NCBI GenBank assembly: GCA_012735465.1
Contig: JAAYHJ010000018.1
Location: forward strand, 1-64,000
Reading direction: 5' to 3'
Source: Clostridiaceae bacterium
GTDB lineage: Bacteria; Bacillota; Clostridia; SK-Y3
DNA length: 64,000 bases
Made by a program: the position numbers and the translations under genes
Shown here: positions 38,427-48,785 of the stretch, one piece after another
How the letters are laid out: each line of letters opens with the position of its first letter
Numbering within the stretch: position 1 is the first letter of the stretch
Notes under the pieces: generated by a model
Database searches by the model: none
What the model was told of the DNA's origin: nothing
The model's input: the letters and a program-made list of their open reading frames with translations, nothing else

Positions 38427-38936
38427 TTGGAAGTATCTATAACCAATCAGGCATATGTATTTTTATGCTCAGTGGTTGGGGGAATTATTGTAGGCTTTGT
38501 TTTTGATATTTTTAGGATTTTCAGGCGCTTTGTCAAAACATCAAATATCGTCATTTATTTGCAGGATATATTGTTTTGGATTCTTGTTACCTTGATCATA
38601 TTTGCTTTAGTATTTGTTACAAATAACGGGGAATTAAGATGGTATGAGTTTTTAGGCGTTATTCTGGGAGTCATCTTTTATAGTTTAGCATTCAGTCCTT
38701 TTGTCATTAGAGTATCAGTCACGGTCATCAATTTCTTTAAAAAAATTATTTTACTTATCATAAAAATTCTTTTGTTCCCTTTTGCCGTAGTTTATAAGAT
38801 TTTCCGGAAACCATGCAAGGCATTAGTTGATTTTCTGAAGAGGTCTTACAGAAAAATGTATAGGCTGGCGAGAAATACCTGTGAGAGAGGAGTGCGCTCT
38901 GTAAAGCATTTAAGAAGAATTGCAGGAAAGGTATGA
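38427..38936 (+). CDS. yabQ: Spore cortex protein YabQ
   Basis: About 169 residues with four hydrophobic segments and a basic C-terminal tail, in the place of yabQ between yabP and divIC. Bacillus YabQ is a mother-cell membrane protein required for cortex formation. The frame is open to an ATG at 38409, but that ATG lacks a ribosome site; GAGGTGAGG just downstream favours the TTG at 38427, which also gives the short N-terminus usual for the family. Confidence 0.85.
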   Translation: MEVSITNQAYVFLCSVVGGIIVGFVFDIFRIFRRFVKTSNIVIYLQDILFWILVTLIIFALVFVTNNGELRWYEFLGVILGVIFYSLAFSPFVIRVSVTVINFFKKIILLIIKILLFPFAVVYKIFRKPCKALVDFLKRSYRKMYRLARNTCERGVRSVKHLRRIAGKV

Positions 38937-39052
38937 TGATAATTAATTCTTCCGGAGAAAAAATTTTTAAAAATGATGAGATTCAGAAGGAATTTTAAAA
39001 TTTATGAAGAATATATTATTTTAACATTTAATAAAAGATAGAGTGATGAACA

Positions 39053-39355
39053 GTGCGAAAAACAAAAGAGAAAAAAAGGCACGGTATTAAATATATTTTA
39101 AAGAAAATTATATATTTTGCTTCAGCCATATATGTAGTGTACATACTAATTCAGCAGCAGATTATACTTAATTCGTATAAGGAGCAAAAGAATTACTATA
39201 TTCAGCAGATAAAGGAAGAAGAAGCCAAGGCAGAACAGCTTAAAAGGCTTAGCTTGCTATACAGCACTGATATGTATATAGAAAGGATTGCCAGGGATAA
39301 ATTAGGCCTTGTAAAAAGCAATGAAAAAGTATTCATTGATATAACGGATCAGTAA
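39053..39355 (+). CDS. divIC: Septum formation initiator, DivIC/FtsB family
   Basis: 100 residues: basic cytoplasmic tail, one membrane segment (about 18-36), then a coiled coil (YKEQKNYYIQQIKEEEAKAE) and a short end with YIERIARDKLGLVKSNEKVF, a FtsB/DivIC signature. It is a divisome subunit that partners FtsL and DivIB. GTG start. Position after yabQ and before the S1 gene matches Bacillus. Confidence 0.9.
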   Translation: MRKTKEKKRHGIKYILKKIIYFASAIYVVYILIQQQIILNSYKEQKNYYIQQIKEEEAKAEQLKRLSLLYSTDMYIERIARDKLGLVKSNEKVFIDITDQ

Positions 39356-39360
39356 ATTTC

Positions 39361-39389
39361 TTGACAGGTAAATTAAATAAATATATAAT
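39361..39389 (+). promoter_or_regulatory. Consensus sigma-A promoter of the S1-domain gene
   Basis: TTGACA, exactly 17 bases, TATAAT: full agreement with the vegetative consensus, just after the divIC stop. Confidence 0.8.
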
Positions 39390-39451
39390 TATAAAGTATA
39401 TTTAATATGTGCAAGAGCGCTGTTTAAAACTAAAGGAGGAATTTTTTTAAT

Positions 39452-39892
39452 ATGTTGGTTGAAGTAGGGAAAGTAGTTGAAGGAAAGGTAACCGGAATTA
39501 CAGGATTTGGGGCTTTTATTCAACTACCTGATGGGAAGACAGGCCTGGTTCATATTTCTGAGGTAGCTGTTGAGTATGTAAAAGATATTAAGGATCATCT
39601 TAAAGAAAATCAAGTGGTGAAGGTAAAGGTATTATCAGTTGACGATGATGGAAAGATTAGTCTGTCAATTAAGAAAGCCCTTGCCAGTGAGTCCGGCAAG
39701 CCGAATCCCACATCTTCAAGACCGCCGGCGGATATTGACTGGTCACGTAAGAATTATCCTGAAAACATGTCCTTTGAGGATAAGTTGTTGAAATTTAAAC
39801 AAGATAGTGATGAAAGGATGCAGGATTTGAGAAGGAGTATCGAATCGAAGAGAAGCGGAGGTTACAAACGTTCAGCTAACATATTCTATTAG
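39452..39892 (+). CDS. yabR: S1 RNA-binding domain protein (YabR-like)
   Basis: 146 residues: an S1 domain at about 1-75 (GKVVEGKVTGITGFGAFIQL, GLVHISEVA, SVDDDGKISLSIKKA) and a charged tail with a conserved-looking MSFEDKLLKFKQDSDERM. General RNA-binding protein, perhaps ribosome-associated. AAAGGAGGA lies 11 bases before the ATG, a slightly long gap. A consensus promoter lies upstream and a terminator after it, so it is probably a single-gene unit. Confidence 0.9.
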   Translation: MLVEVGKVVEGKVTGITGFGAFIQLPDGKTGLVHISEVAVEYVKDIKDHLKENQVVKVKVLSVDDDGKISLSIKKALASESGKPNPTSSRPPADIDWSRKNYPENMSFEDKLLKFKQDSDERMQDLRRSIESKRSGGYKRSANIFY

Positions 39893-39913
39893 TATTTGCC
39901 AATGATGATAATC

Positions 39914-39934
39914 AGGCTGGATTAAGTCCAGCCT
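39914..39934 (+). terminator. Intrinsic terminator after the S1-domain gene
   Basis: AGGCTGGA, loop TTAAG, TCCAGCCT and more T. Confidence 0.9.
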
Positions 39935-40012
39935 TTTTTGATTATATTACCACGCATTACAGGATTTTTCATCTTATTACCAATAAAGTAAAAAAAATCT
40001 TTTAAAAAAGTG

Positions 40013-40041
40013 TTGACAGGGACTAAAAAAAGATGTAAAAT
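40013..40041 (+). promoter_or_regulatory. Promoter of the tRNA-Leu/tRNA-fMet pair
   Basis: TTGACA (40013-40018), 17 bases, TAAAAT (40036-40041), about 38 bases before the first tRNA. Confidence 0.75.
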
Positions 40042-40078
40042 AATATTTGTCGCCAGGAAGAAAAATACGGCGGTATGA

Positions 40079-40168
40079 GCCGGAGTGGCGGAACTGGCAG
40101 ACGCACAGGACTTAAAATCCTGCGATCCCTAAAGGATCGTACCGGTTCGATTCCGGTCTCCGGCACCA
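40079..40168 (+). tRNA. tRNA-Leu (UAA)
   Basis: Acceptor arms GCCGGAG and CTCCGGC pair fully, CCA is encoded, anticodon loop CTTAAAA gives UAA (40113-40115), and a long variable arm (GATCCCTAAAGGATC) marks a class II tRNA. T arm CCGGTTCGATTCCGG is normal. Confidence 0.97.
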
Positions 40169-40195
40169 TCAGGATTAAATTGTATATTGCAATAT

Positions 40196-40272
<77 letters not shown>

Positions 40273-40280
40273 AAATGTAA

Positions 40281-40309
40281 AAACATTCAGAGGTAATCTC
40301 TGAATGTTT
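40281..40309 (+). terminator. Intrinsic terminator after the tRNA pair
   Basis: AAACATTCAGAG, loop GTAAT, CTCTGAATGTTT, then T. Confidence 0.9.
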
Positions 40310-40409
40310 TTTGTTTTTCAAAATCTTGTTTTTGTTAACCGGGTAATCAATTATATTATTGTTTTTAGGGAATAATAAATTTAAATAATTTTACGAAAAG
40401 GGTGCTGCT

Positions 40410-40697
40410 ATGGAAAAGAACAAACTTACATGTCCTGTATGCAAAAACAGTGATTTTACGGCAAAATATGAAGCAAAATATGTATATTCATATAAGATGG
40501 ATTCGAATGCACCGGGTTCCAATAATAGGGAAGTCTTTCTTTCATTTTTGTATGATAAACGTGAACAGGAAGAGGCAAAACAATACATAGAATGTAATGT
40601 TTGCAAGACCAAGTACCCCTGCTTTTTTACCGGGGGAAACAGGGGAATTGATTATGAAGCTCTGCAAAGGGCAATTAGCCATGGGCATTTTTCTTAA
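40410..40697 (+). CDS. Small protein with two CxxC pairs (zinc-ribbon-like)
   Basis: 95 residues with CPVC near 8-11 and CNVC near 63-66, spaced as in a zinc ribbon with a long insert. AAGGGTG precedes the ATG. No known family is recognised. It lies 37 bases upstream of mnmA and may be co-transcribed; a role with tRNA is only a guess from the neighbours. Confidence 0.7.
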   Translation: MEKNKLTCPVCKNSDFTAKYEAKYVYSYKMDSNAPGSNNREVFLSFLYDKREQEEAKQYIECNVCKTKYPCFFTGGNRGIDYEALQRAISHGHFS

Positions 40698-40725
40698 AAA
40701 CATAGTATAAAAGGCATTTGTTTGA

Positions 40726-41841
<1,116 letters not shown>

Positions 41842-42146
41842 AACAGGAGTCGTTTCCTGTTCAGCACGGAGTATAAAACCGATTTTTTGGTTTAATATTA
41901 AAATATGAAAATATATGCAACTATAAGGCAAAAACTTTTATATGGGATAGAGAAAGTATAGAAAGTAGCAATATGATACCGCTGTCCGAAGTGATTACCC
42001 TTGAATAGATGTGTAGAACAGTAGAATATGGGACGGTTATCTGTGTTTCGGGTGAAACGGATAACCGTCCCCCTTTTTATGTATAATTATAATATATATT
42101 GTTATCATAAATAGTAGCATATTGACCTATCTAAGGAGGAATTATT
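41842..42146 (+). other. Gap of about 300 bases after mnmA with hairpins, no gene
   Basis: No reading frame is convincing. A small hairpin AACAGGA/TCCTGTT follows mnmA at 41842-41861, AAACC-gattttttt-GGTTT lies near 41876-41893, and a strong terminator ends at 42070. A short transcript or mnmA 3' tail could occupy the space; no known riboswitch was recognised. Confidence 0.4.
42031..42070 (+). terminator. Strong intrinsic terminator
   Basis: GGACGGTTATC pairs with GATAACCGTCC, with an inner GTTTC/GAAAC stem around GGGT; CCCCTTTTT follows. Confidence 0.85.
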
Positions 42147-42878
42147 TTGGGTAGAGAAAAAAAACCGTTTTATAAAAGTTGGTGGTTTTGGGTTGCGCTT
42201 ATAATATTGATCGGTATAATATACAACCTTGGCAGCAGGGAAAATCAACTGCCGGAAGGGAATATGCCCGGAGAAAAAGATATTGCAGAACGACCAGGTC
42301 AGGATGATACCCAGCGAGCACAAGACAGGGATGGTATAGATGAGGCTGACAAAGATAAGGTGGCTGATCCCGATGAAGCTGTAACCGATGAATCGGAACA
42401 GAAAGATGCATCAATTAAAGCAGGTATGTATAAAGTAGGAACCGATATTGCTTCAGGAGAATATATTTTATTTAGCAGTGGATCGGGCTACTATCAGGTA
42501 ACTACCGATAGCACCGGTGAGCTGGACAGCATAATAACAAATGACATATTTGAAGGTACAAGATATGTTACCGTACAGGATGGACAATATATAGAGTTCA
42601 GAAATTCAACGGCAATTCCGGTGGACAAAGCTCCTGTTTTACAGCCCAAGGATGGCAAATATCAGGAAGGAATGTACAAGGTGGGAAGGGATATTAAGTC
42701 AGGGGAATATAAAGTTGTGCCCGATGGGAAAGATGCCTATGTCGAAGTATCAAAGGATTCCCTTGGTGCTATTGACAGTATTGTAACAAATGATATGTTC
42801 AGCAGTGAAAAATATATTACCATCCAGGATGGTCAATATATAAAGCTTGTGGGCTGTCATATTGTAATAAGCCAATAA
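42147..42878 (+). CDS. Membrane-anchored protein with a duplicated ~60-residue domain
   Basis: 243 residues: membrane anchor (about 11-27), an acidic low-complexity stretch (about 30-88) and two copies of one domain at about 92-152 and 177-238. Both contain GMYKVG-D-I-SGEY, DSI-TND and VQDGQYI or IQDGQYI. TTG start with AAGGAGGA before it. Such repeats occur in small exported Gram-positive proteins of unknown role; I cannot assign a function. Terminators on both sides make it a single-gene unit. Confidence 0.8.
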   Translation: MGREKKPFYKSWWFWVALIILIGIIYNLGSRENQLPEGNMPGEKDIAERPGQDDTQRAQDRDGIDEADKDKVADPDEAVTDESEQKDASIKAGMYKVGTDIASGEYILFSSGSGYYQVTTDSTGELDSIITNDIFEGTRYVTVQDGQYIEFRNSTAIPVDKAPVLQPKDGKYQEGMYKVGRDIKSGEYKVVPDGKDAYVEVSKDSLGAIDSIVTNDMFSSEKYITIQDGQYIKLVGCHIVISQ

Positions 42879-42893
42879 TATTATTTTTTAAAA

Positions 42894-42927
42894 CTGTTGG
42901 GGCAGATATACATGTCTGCCCCAACAG
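42894..42927 (+). terminator. Intrinsic terminator after the duplicated-domain gene
   Basis: CTGTTGGGGCAGA, eight bases, TCTGCCCCAACAG, then GCTTTTTT. Confidence 0.9.
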
Positions 42928-43071
42928 GCTTTTTTAAATAAAGCAGGGATAATGCTTGTAATTATTGGTATGGAGCCATTCTTGTGAATAGAATACAAAA
43001 TTAATTGAAACAATAAATGTATCCATACGAATATACTTATCATACTTAAAATTATGAAAGGAGTAATTTAA

Positions 43072-44169
43072 GTGAAAAAGTTTGTAACAGTATTGATTAT
43101 ATTGACAATGGTGCTTATGATGGCAGCGTGCGCCGGTGGTGGCGGCGGTGGTGGCGGTGGAGCTGACAGGCAGGATGAGACCAAGACTATTGGTATCGCA
43201 ATGCCTACAAAATCATCCCAAAGATGGATTGATGACGGTAATAATATGGTGAAAGAGTTTGAAAAACTGGGTTATAAGACCAATTTGCAGTATGCGGAAG
43301 ATGTTGTTGAAAACCAGATATCACAAATTGAAAACATGATTACAGCTGGTGTGGATGCATTGGTTATTGCATCTATTGACGGAGAATCTTTAACAGATGT
43401 GCTGGCAAAGGCTGCTGAAGAAAACATACCGGTTATTGCATACGACCGCCTGATAAGGAAGACTCCAAATGTTGACTATTATGCAACCTTTGACAATTTT
43501 AAAGTAGGTGTCCTGCAGGGTTCCTATATTGAAAGTGCACTGGGTTTGAAAGAAGGGAAAGGACCGTTTAACATTGAACTGTTTGGAGGTTCACCTGACG
43601 ATAACAATGCATATTTTTTCTATGATGGAGCTATGTCGGTGCTGCAGCCCTATATAGATTCGGGACAGTTGGTAGTAAAAAGCGGTCAGATGGGAATGGA
43701 CAAGGTGGCTACACTAAGGTGGGACGGTGCTACTGCCCAGGCAAGAATGGACAACCTGTTAAGTGCCCATTACACAACGGACAGGATTCACGCTGTTTTA
43801 TCTCCTTATGACGGGATCAGTATAGGGGTTATTTCTTCATTAAAAGGTGTCGGATACGGTACACCAAACCTACCAATGCCTATTGTTACGGGACAGGATG
43901 CCGAGTTGCCTTCTATAAAATCCATTATTGCCGGGGAACAGACACAAACCGTTTTCAAGGATACCAGGGAGCTGGCAAAAAAAGCTGTTGAAATGGTGGA
44001 TGCTGTATTAAAAGGTGAGGAACCGGAAGTAAACGATACAGAAACCTATGACAACGGAGTTAAAGTCGTCCCTGCTTATTTGCTGGAGCCTGTTTCGGTG
44101 GATAAAACAAATTACGAAGAAGTATTGATAGACAGTGGTTATTATACAAGGGAACAGCTTGAATCATAA
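43072..44169 (+). CDS. chvE: Sugar ABC transporter substrate-binding lipoprotein, ChvE-like
   Basis: 365 residues. A lipoprotein signal ends MAAC (Cys at about 20), followed by a nine-glycine linker, then a type I periplasmic-binding fold: [59 protein letters not shown]. These resemble ChvE and other multiple-monosaccharide binding proteins more than the xylose-specific XylF. GTG start with AAAGGAG before it. First of three transporter genes. Ligand unknown: glucose, galactose, arabinose or xylose are possible. Confidence 0.88.
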   Translation: MKKFVTVLIILTMVLMMAACAGGGGGGGGGADRQDETKTIGIAMPTKSSQRWIDDGNNMVKEFEKLGYKTNLQYAEDVVENQISQIENMITAGVDALVIASIDGESLTDVLAKAAEENIPVIAYDRLIRKTPNVDYYATFDNFKVGVLQGSYIESALGLKEGKGPFNIELFGGSPDDNNAYFFYDGAMSVLQPYIDSGQLVVKSGQMGMDKVATLRWDGATAQARMDNLLSAHYTTDRIHAVLSPYDGISIGVISSLKGVGYGTPNLPMPIVTGQDAELPSIKSIIAGEQTQTVFKDTRELAKKAVEMVDAVLKGEEPEVNDTETYDNGVKVVPAYLLEPVSVDKTNYEEVLIDSGYYTREQLES

Positions 44170-44187
44170 TAATAAGGGTTGAATAAT

Positions 44188-45726
44188 ATGTCAAAGATTA
44201 TTTTGGAAATGAGAAATATTACAAAAACGTTTCCAGGTGTTAAAGCATTGGATAATGTGAATTTAAAGGTAAGGGAAGGAGAAATACATGCACTGGTAGG
44301 TGAAAATGGTGCGGGCAAGTCAACCCTGATGAAGGTTTTAAGTGGAGTATATCCCTATGGAACCTATACCGGCGAAATACTGTTTAAAGGTAAGAAATGC
44401 GAATTTAAAGATATTAAGCAAAGCGAAAGCTTAGGTATAGTGATCATACATCAGGAGTTGGCGTTGATCCCTTACCTGTCAATTGCTGAAAACATTTTTT
44501 TAGGTAACGAAAGAGCAAAAAATGGTATTATTGATTGGAATGAGACCATTGTAAAAACCCGTGAATTGCTAAAAAAAGTGGGACTGGATGAATCGCCAAA
44601 TACGCTGATTACCGAAATTGGCGTGGGAAAACAGCAGTTGGTGGAAATTGCAAAAGCATTATCCAAAAAGGTTCAGTTGCTGATACTGGATGAGCCTACC
44701 GCAGCATTGAACGAAGATGACAGTGAAAATTTGCTGAATCTTTTGCTTGAGTTTAAGAAACAAGGGATTAGCTCTATATTAATTTCGCATAAGTTAAACG
44801 AAGTCTCAAAAGTAGCTGATTCCATTACCATACTGCGTGACGGTGCAACCATAGAGACGCTGAGTGTGGAAGAAGACAATATTACGGAAGACCGTATCAT
44901 TAAAGGCATGGTGGGCAGGGACCTGGTGGACCGTTTTCCCAAGAGGAAGCCAAATATTGGAGAAGTTATTTTTGAAGTAAAGAACTGGAATGTATATCAT
45001 CCATTACATGCAGAACGAAAAGTGGTAGATAATGTCAGCTTTGAGATACGGCGGGGGGAAATTGTAGGTATTGCCGGCTTAATGGGTTCCGGGCGTACGG
45101 AACTGGCTATGAGCATTTTCGGCAGGTCCTACGGTATAAAAATAAGCGGACAGATTTTTAAAAATGGTAAAGAAATTTTCCCAACAAATGTGAGAAAGGC
45201 TATTGCTTATGGAATTGCATATGTTACGGAAAACAGAAAGGAATATGGTTTAATCCTGATAGATGACATCAAAAAAAATACAACTATAGCCAGCCTGGAC
45301 AAGGTATCCGACGGATTGATTATTAATGAAAATAAAGAAGTAGTAGAGGTAGAAAAATTCAGAAAAAAGTTAAATATCAAATGTTCCAGTATACTGCAAA
45401 AAACAATGAATTTAAGTGGTGGTAATCAACAGAAGGTTGTACTGAGCAAATGGATCTTTACCAACCCTGATATCCTGATATTGGACGAACCTACGAGAGG
45501 AATAGATGTGGGTGCAAAATATGAAATCTATAACATCATTAACCAGTTAGCTTCGGAGGGCAAAGGAATACTCCTTATTTCTTCCGAGTTACCTGAAGTT
45601 CTTGGAATGTGTGACCGGATATATGTAATGAGTGAAGGCAGAATCACAGGGCAGCTAAGCAGGGAAGAGGCGTCCCAGGAAAGGATTATGAAATATGTAA
45701 TTAATAATGAGGGTGTGAAACGGTGA
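44188..45726 (+). CDS. mmsA: Sugar ABC transporter ATP-binding protein, MmsA/XylG type
   Basis: Energises uptake. About 512 residues with two ABC domains. First: Walker [18 protein letters not shown], signature [15 protein letters not shown], Walker [16 protein letters not shown]. Second: an atypical Walker A region [11 protein letters not shown], signature [14 protein letters not shown], Walker [15 protein letters not shown]. The degenerate second site is normal in this family. AAGGG precedes the ATG at 44188; a TTG at 44179 overlaps that site. Its TGA overlaps the permease GTG. Confidence 0.92.
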   Translation: MSKIILEMRNITKTFPGVKALDNVNLKVREGEIHALVGENGAGKSTLMKVLSGVYPYGTYTGEILFKGKKCEFKDIKQSESLGIVIIHQELALIPYLSIAENIFLGNERAKNGIIDWNETIVKTRELLKKVGLDESPNTLITEIGVGKQQLVEIAKALSKKVQLLILDEPTAALNEDDSENLLNLLLEFKKQGISSILISHKLNEVSKVADSITILRDGATIETLSVEEDNITEDRIIKGMVGRDLVDRFPKRKPNIGEVIFEVKNWNVYHPLHAERKVVDNVSFEIRRGEIVGIAGLMGSGRTELAMSIFGRSYGIKISGQIFKNGKEIFPTNVRKAIAYGIAYVTENRKEYGLILIDDIKKNTTIASLDKVSDGLIINENKEVVEVEKFRKKLNIKCSSILQKTMNLSGGNQQKVVLSKWIFTNPDILILDEPTRGIDVGAKYEIYNIINQLASEGKGILLISSELPEVLGMCDRIYVMSEGRITGQLSREEASQERIMKYVINNEGVKR

Positions 45727-46886
45727 AGACATTAAGAACAATTGTCAGGAACAATATAAGGCAATACGGCATGGTGATTGCATTGGTATCAATCATGCTG
45801 TTGTTTCAAATATTAAGTGGCGGTATTTTGTTAAAGCCATTAAATATTACAAACCTGATACTACAAAACAGCTATATCTTAGTATTGGCTGTGGGAATGC
45901 TCCTTGTAATTGTGGCAGGACATATTGACCTGTCGGTAGGTTCGGTGGCGGCTTTTATAGGTGCTGTAGCTGCAATTTTTATGATTAACATGAAAATGCC
46001 GTTTATTGCCGCTATGGTTCTTTCACTGATTATTGGCGGCCTGATTGGTGCCTGGCAAGGGTTTTGGATTGCATATATAAGGATCCCTGCGTTTATTGTT
46101 ACATTGGGAGGTATGCTCATATTCAGGGGGCTGACAATGATAGTATTGAAGGGAACATCCCTTGCCCCTTTCCCAACAGCTTTTACAAAGATAAGTTCGG
46201 GATTTATTCCTGATTTGTTTAATAATCAACAATACCATATTATAACCATACTTATTGGCATTATTTTATCGGTGGTGTATATAATATCTGAATTAAGGGG
46301 CAGGAAAACAAAGTTGAAGTATGAATTTGAAGTACTGCCAATGAAATTCCTTATTGTTAAAATGGTTATAATTGTTGCTGCCATCAATGCTTTTTGCATA
46401 ATCCTTGCCGGTTATAAGGGTATACCAAATGTTTTAATATTGCTATCTCTGTTAATTGCTATCTATGCATTTATAACGATAAAAACAGTGGCAGGACGCC
46501 ATATTTATGCATTAGGGGGAAATGAAAAAGCAGCGCAATTATCAGGGGTAATGGCACAGCGCGTTTTGTTCTGGGTTTTTGTAAATATGGGCGTACTATC
46601 CGCTTTATGCGGGCTGGTTTTTGCAGCCAGGTTAAACGCTGCCACACCAAAGGCCGGTAACGGTTTTGAATTGGATGCAATTGCTGCCTGTTATATTGGC
46701 GGGGCATCTGCTTCCGGAGGTATTGGAACTGTTATTGGTGCCATTATAGGCGGCCTTGTCATGGGTGTAATGAATAATGGTATGTCCCTGATAGGTTTGG
46801 GAGTCGACTGGCAGCAGGCAATTAAAGGAATTGTGCTCCTGTATGCTGTGGCTTTTGACATTTATACTAAGTCAAAGAGTGCATGA
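45723..46886 (+). CDS. mmsB: Sugar ABC transporter permease, MmsB/XylH type
   Basis: 387 residues with about ten hydrophobic segments; [19 protein letters not shown] and [17 protein letters not shown] are family motifs, and [12 protein letters not shown] corresponds to the ABC-contacting loop. The GTG start overlaps the mmsA stop by four bases, so the two are translationally coupled. Confidence 0.92.
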   Translation: MKTLRTIVRNNIRQYGMVIALVSIMLLFQILSGGILLKPLNITNLILQNSYILVLAVGMLLVIVAGHIDLSVGSVAAFIGAVAAIFMINMKMPFIAAMVLSLIIGGLIGAWQGFWIAYIRIPAFIVTLGGMLIFRGLTMIVLKGTSLAPFPTAFTKISSGFIPDLFNNQQYHIITILIGIILSVVYIISELRGRKTKLKYEFEVLPMKFLIVKMVIIVAAINAFCIILAGYKGIPNVLILLSLLIAIYAFITIKTVAGRHIYALGGNEKAAQLSGVMAQRVLFWVFVNMGVLSALCGLVFAARLNAATPKAGNGFELDAIAACYIGGASASGGIGTVIGAIIGGLVMGVMNNGMSLIGLGVDWQQAIKGIVLLYAVAFDIYTKSKSA

Positions 46887-46915
46887 TATGTATTTATACT
46901 TGTTAAAGTTTATGG

Positions 46916-46961
46916 GAACTGGCCCGATTTGGTATGTTTTTATCAAATAGTGGGTCAGTTC
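46916..46961 (+). terminator. Hairpin after the transporter operon
   Basis: GAACTG and CAGTTC arms enclose a partly paired middle (about 46916-46961). The T tail is weak, so termination strength is uncertain. Confidence 0.45.
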
Positions 46962-47000
46962 TTATATTATGTTTTAAAATGTTGTGTTATAATAAAAATA

Positions 47001-47012
47001 CTGTAGCTACAG
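47001..47012. promoter_or_regulatory. 12-bp perfect palindrome before the Crp/Fnr gene
   Basis: CTGTAGCTACAG lies eight bases after a TATAAT (46988-46993), so it would straddle the transcription start. It may be an operator, possibly for the regulator itself. Confidence 0.4.
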
Positions 47013-47037
47013 CAACGAAAGAAAGAAGGTGGGGAAA

Positions 47038-47739
47038 ATGTATGGCAGGTGGGAGGATATATTATTAAAAGTACCTTTGTTTCATGGATTTTCCATGGAA
47101 AATTTAAATACATTGTTAACGTGCCTGAGACCGAGAATTAAACAATATAAGAAAGGCCAATATGTTGCCATTGAAGGGGAAAAACAAGAAGGAATTGGGA
47201 TTGTGATTACGGGCAATGTAACCGTGTCTAAAGAAAATATTACAGGTAAGCGTGTTATTATGGATGTATTGAAACCGGGTGATATGTTCGGCGAGATGGC
47301 CGTTTTTTCTGATAATGGGTTATGGCCTGCATCGGTATTTGCCCATGAAGATTGCACGATAATGTTCCTTGCGGCTCATGCAATTGTAGATAATTGCTCA
47401 AGAATATGCAATAACCATAGAATGCTGATGTTGAATATGTTAAAAATTCTTACCCAGAAGGCTCTTATTCTGAACAGAAAGGTGGAATATTTATCCATTA
47501 AGAGTATGCGGGGTAAAATCAGCACATATCTGTTGGAACAGTACAAAAAAAAGGGCAGCCCTATGTTTACTCTTCCCATGAACCGGGACCAGCTTGCAGA
47601 TTTTCTAAATGTATCCCGTCCGTCCATGTCGCGGGAAATGTGCCGTATGAGGGATGAGGGTATTATTGATTTCCACAGGGATTCGGTTCGTATTAATGAT
47701 TTGGATGCACTGGTCAAGGCTGTGGAATCAAATATATAA
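47038..47739 (+). CDS. Crp/Fnr family transcription regulator
   Basis: About 233 residues: cyclic-nucleotide-binding-like barrel at about 10-125 (GDMFGEMAVFSD), a dimer helix, and a winged helix-turn-helix near the end (MNRDQLADFLNVSRPSMSRE). There is no N-terminal cysteine cluster as in Fnr, so an iron-sulfur sensor is not indicated. The effector is unknown. AGAAGGTGG is spaced for the ATG at 47038. It follows the sugar transporter and may control it or itself. Confidence 0.88.
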   Translation: MYGRWEDILLKVPLFHGFSMENLNTLLTCLRPRIKQYKKGQYVAIEGEKQEGIGIVITGNVTVSKENITGKRVIMDVLKPGDMFGEMAVFSDNGLWPASVFAHEDCTIMFLAAHAIVDNCSRICNNHRMLMLNMLKILTQKALILNRKVEYLSIKSMRGKISTYLLEQYKKKGSPMFTLPMNRDQLADFLNVSRPSMSREMCRMRDEGIIDFHRDSVRINDLDALVKAVESNI

Positions 47740-47764
47740 GTGGACATTAAAGGAGAAATATTAC

Positions 47765-48469
47765 ATGGATTATGCATTAATTACTGCGCCATTAGTTGGG
47801 GCTATGATTGGATATATTACAAATGATATTGCTATAAAGATGCTTTTCAGGCCTCTTGAACCAAAATACTTATTTGGCATTAAGATACCTTTTACCCCCG
47901 GAATCATTCCCAGAGAGAAAAGGCGCCTGGCAAGAAGCGTAGGTGTTGCAATTGGAGAAAATTTATTAAATGATGATGTTTTGATTCGTACTCTATCGTC
48001 TCCTGAGTTTCATGAAGTAGTTGAAGAATGGTTTGATAAAAAGGTTGAGCAATTGGCAAAAAATGAAGAAACCATCTTTGAGATTATTTTGCATGTTTCG
48101 GATGAAGCACAGGTGCGGGAATTTATTGACCAATTGCAGTATGATGCTGCTGACCTGTTGTTTAAAAAAATTAATTCCGATGAATTTGTAAATAAGATGA
48201 CATCCTATATTTCGGAAGAGGTGGACCGTATAATAAAAAAGCAGATGGCAAACCGCTTTTTCCGTTTTGCTGCACGTTTTGATATGGGAATTACAAATGC
48301 TTTGAAGGATTTTATTATCAGGAAAGTCAAAGAAATGCTCCTTTCACCAAACACAAGGCAGGTTCTTGGTTCGTTGGTACAGGATGAAACGAAAAAACTA
48401 TTGGATTTGCGGGCGGGAGAACTGGTGGAGCAAATGGGCGATAGGATTCCACGAATAAAAAAATGGTGA
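47765..48469 (+). CDS. DUF445 (YheB-like) membrane protein, N-terminal part
   Basis: 234 residues starting with a membrane segment and the family motif GAMIGYITNDIAIKMLFRPL, then FTPGIIPREKRRLARSVG. AAAGGAGA precedes the ATG at 47765; the frame is open further upstream inside the crp/fnr gene. The frame stops just after ATA AAA AAA TGG TGA, while the family's C-terminal membrane end is encoded in the -1 frame from 48463. The run A AAA AAA is in the right phase for -1 slippage, so either one frameshifted gene, a real mutation or a sequence error is present. Related Bacillus YheB acts in the spore/coat region; role here unknown. Confidence 0.8.
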   Translation: MDYALITAPLVGAMIGYITNDIAIKMLFRPLEPKYLFGIKIPFTPGIIPREKRRLARSVGVAIGENLLNDDVLIRTLSSPEFHEVVEEWFDKKVEQLAKNEETIFEIILHVSDEAQVREFIDQLQYDAADLLFKKINSDEFVNKMTSYISEEVDRIIKKQMANRFFRFAARFDMGITNALKDFIIRKVKEMLLSPNTRQVLGSLVQDETKKLLDLRAGELVEQMGDRIPRIKKW

Positions 48470-48684
48470 TAAACGCTTTTGACAATATTGTGTATAAAAA
48501 CTTATCTCAGGTTTTATCGGCCATTGATATTCCTGCTATTGTGGAAAAACGCATTAATGAGTATGACCTGGCGGAACTTGAACAGTTAATATTGGATGTG
48601 GCAGGAAAAGAACTGAAAGCCATTGTATGGCTGGGTGCGTTTTTGGGGTTCCTAATGGGCTTTTTACCCCCATTATTTACATAA
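48463..48684 (+). CDS. DUF445 protein, C-terminal part in the -1 frame
   Basis: 73 codons that continue the DUF445 protein: amphipathic helices (IVEKRINEYDLAELEQLIL) and the closing membrane hairpin ELKAIVWLGAFLGFLMGFLPP typical of the family's end. It overlaps the N-terminal part by seven bases at an A7 run and has no ribosome site of its own, so it is best read as part of the same gene. Confidence 0.7.
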   Translation: MVINAFDNIVYKNLSQVLSAIDIPAIVEKRINEYDLAELEQLILDVAGKELKAIVWLGAFLGFLMGFLPPLFT

Positions 48685-48785
48685 ATTAATAACCGTATCG
48701 GTTAAAGTGAAATATTTTGTAGCAAACCTTCCCGATCCACATATTCTAAAGTAAAGAATATGAACAGGTGAAAGGAAGGGATGGT

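Noticed and set aside
41862-42030. A riboswitch between mnmA and the next gene
   Set aside because: No conserved core of a known class was recognised, and a strong terminator 75 bases before the next start separates it from that gene without a visible alternative fold.
43072-46886. A xylose-specific XylFGH transporter
   Set aside because: Motifs fit the ChvE/MmsA/MmsB multiple-sugar group better, and no xylose gene is nearby, so the substrate is left open.
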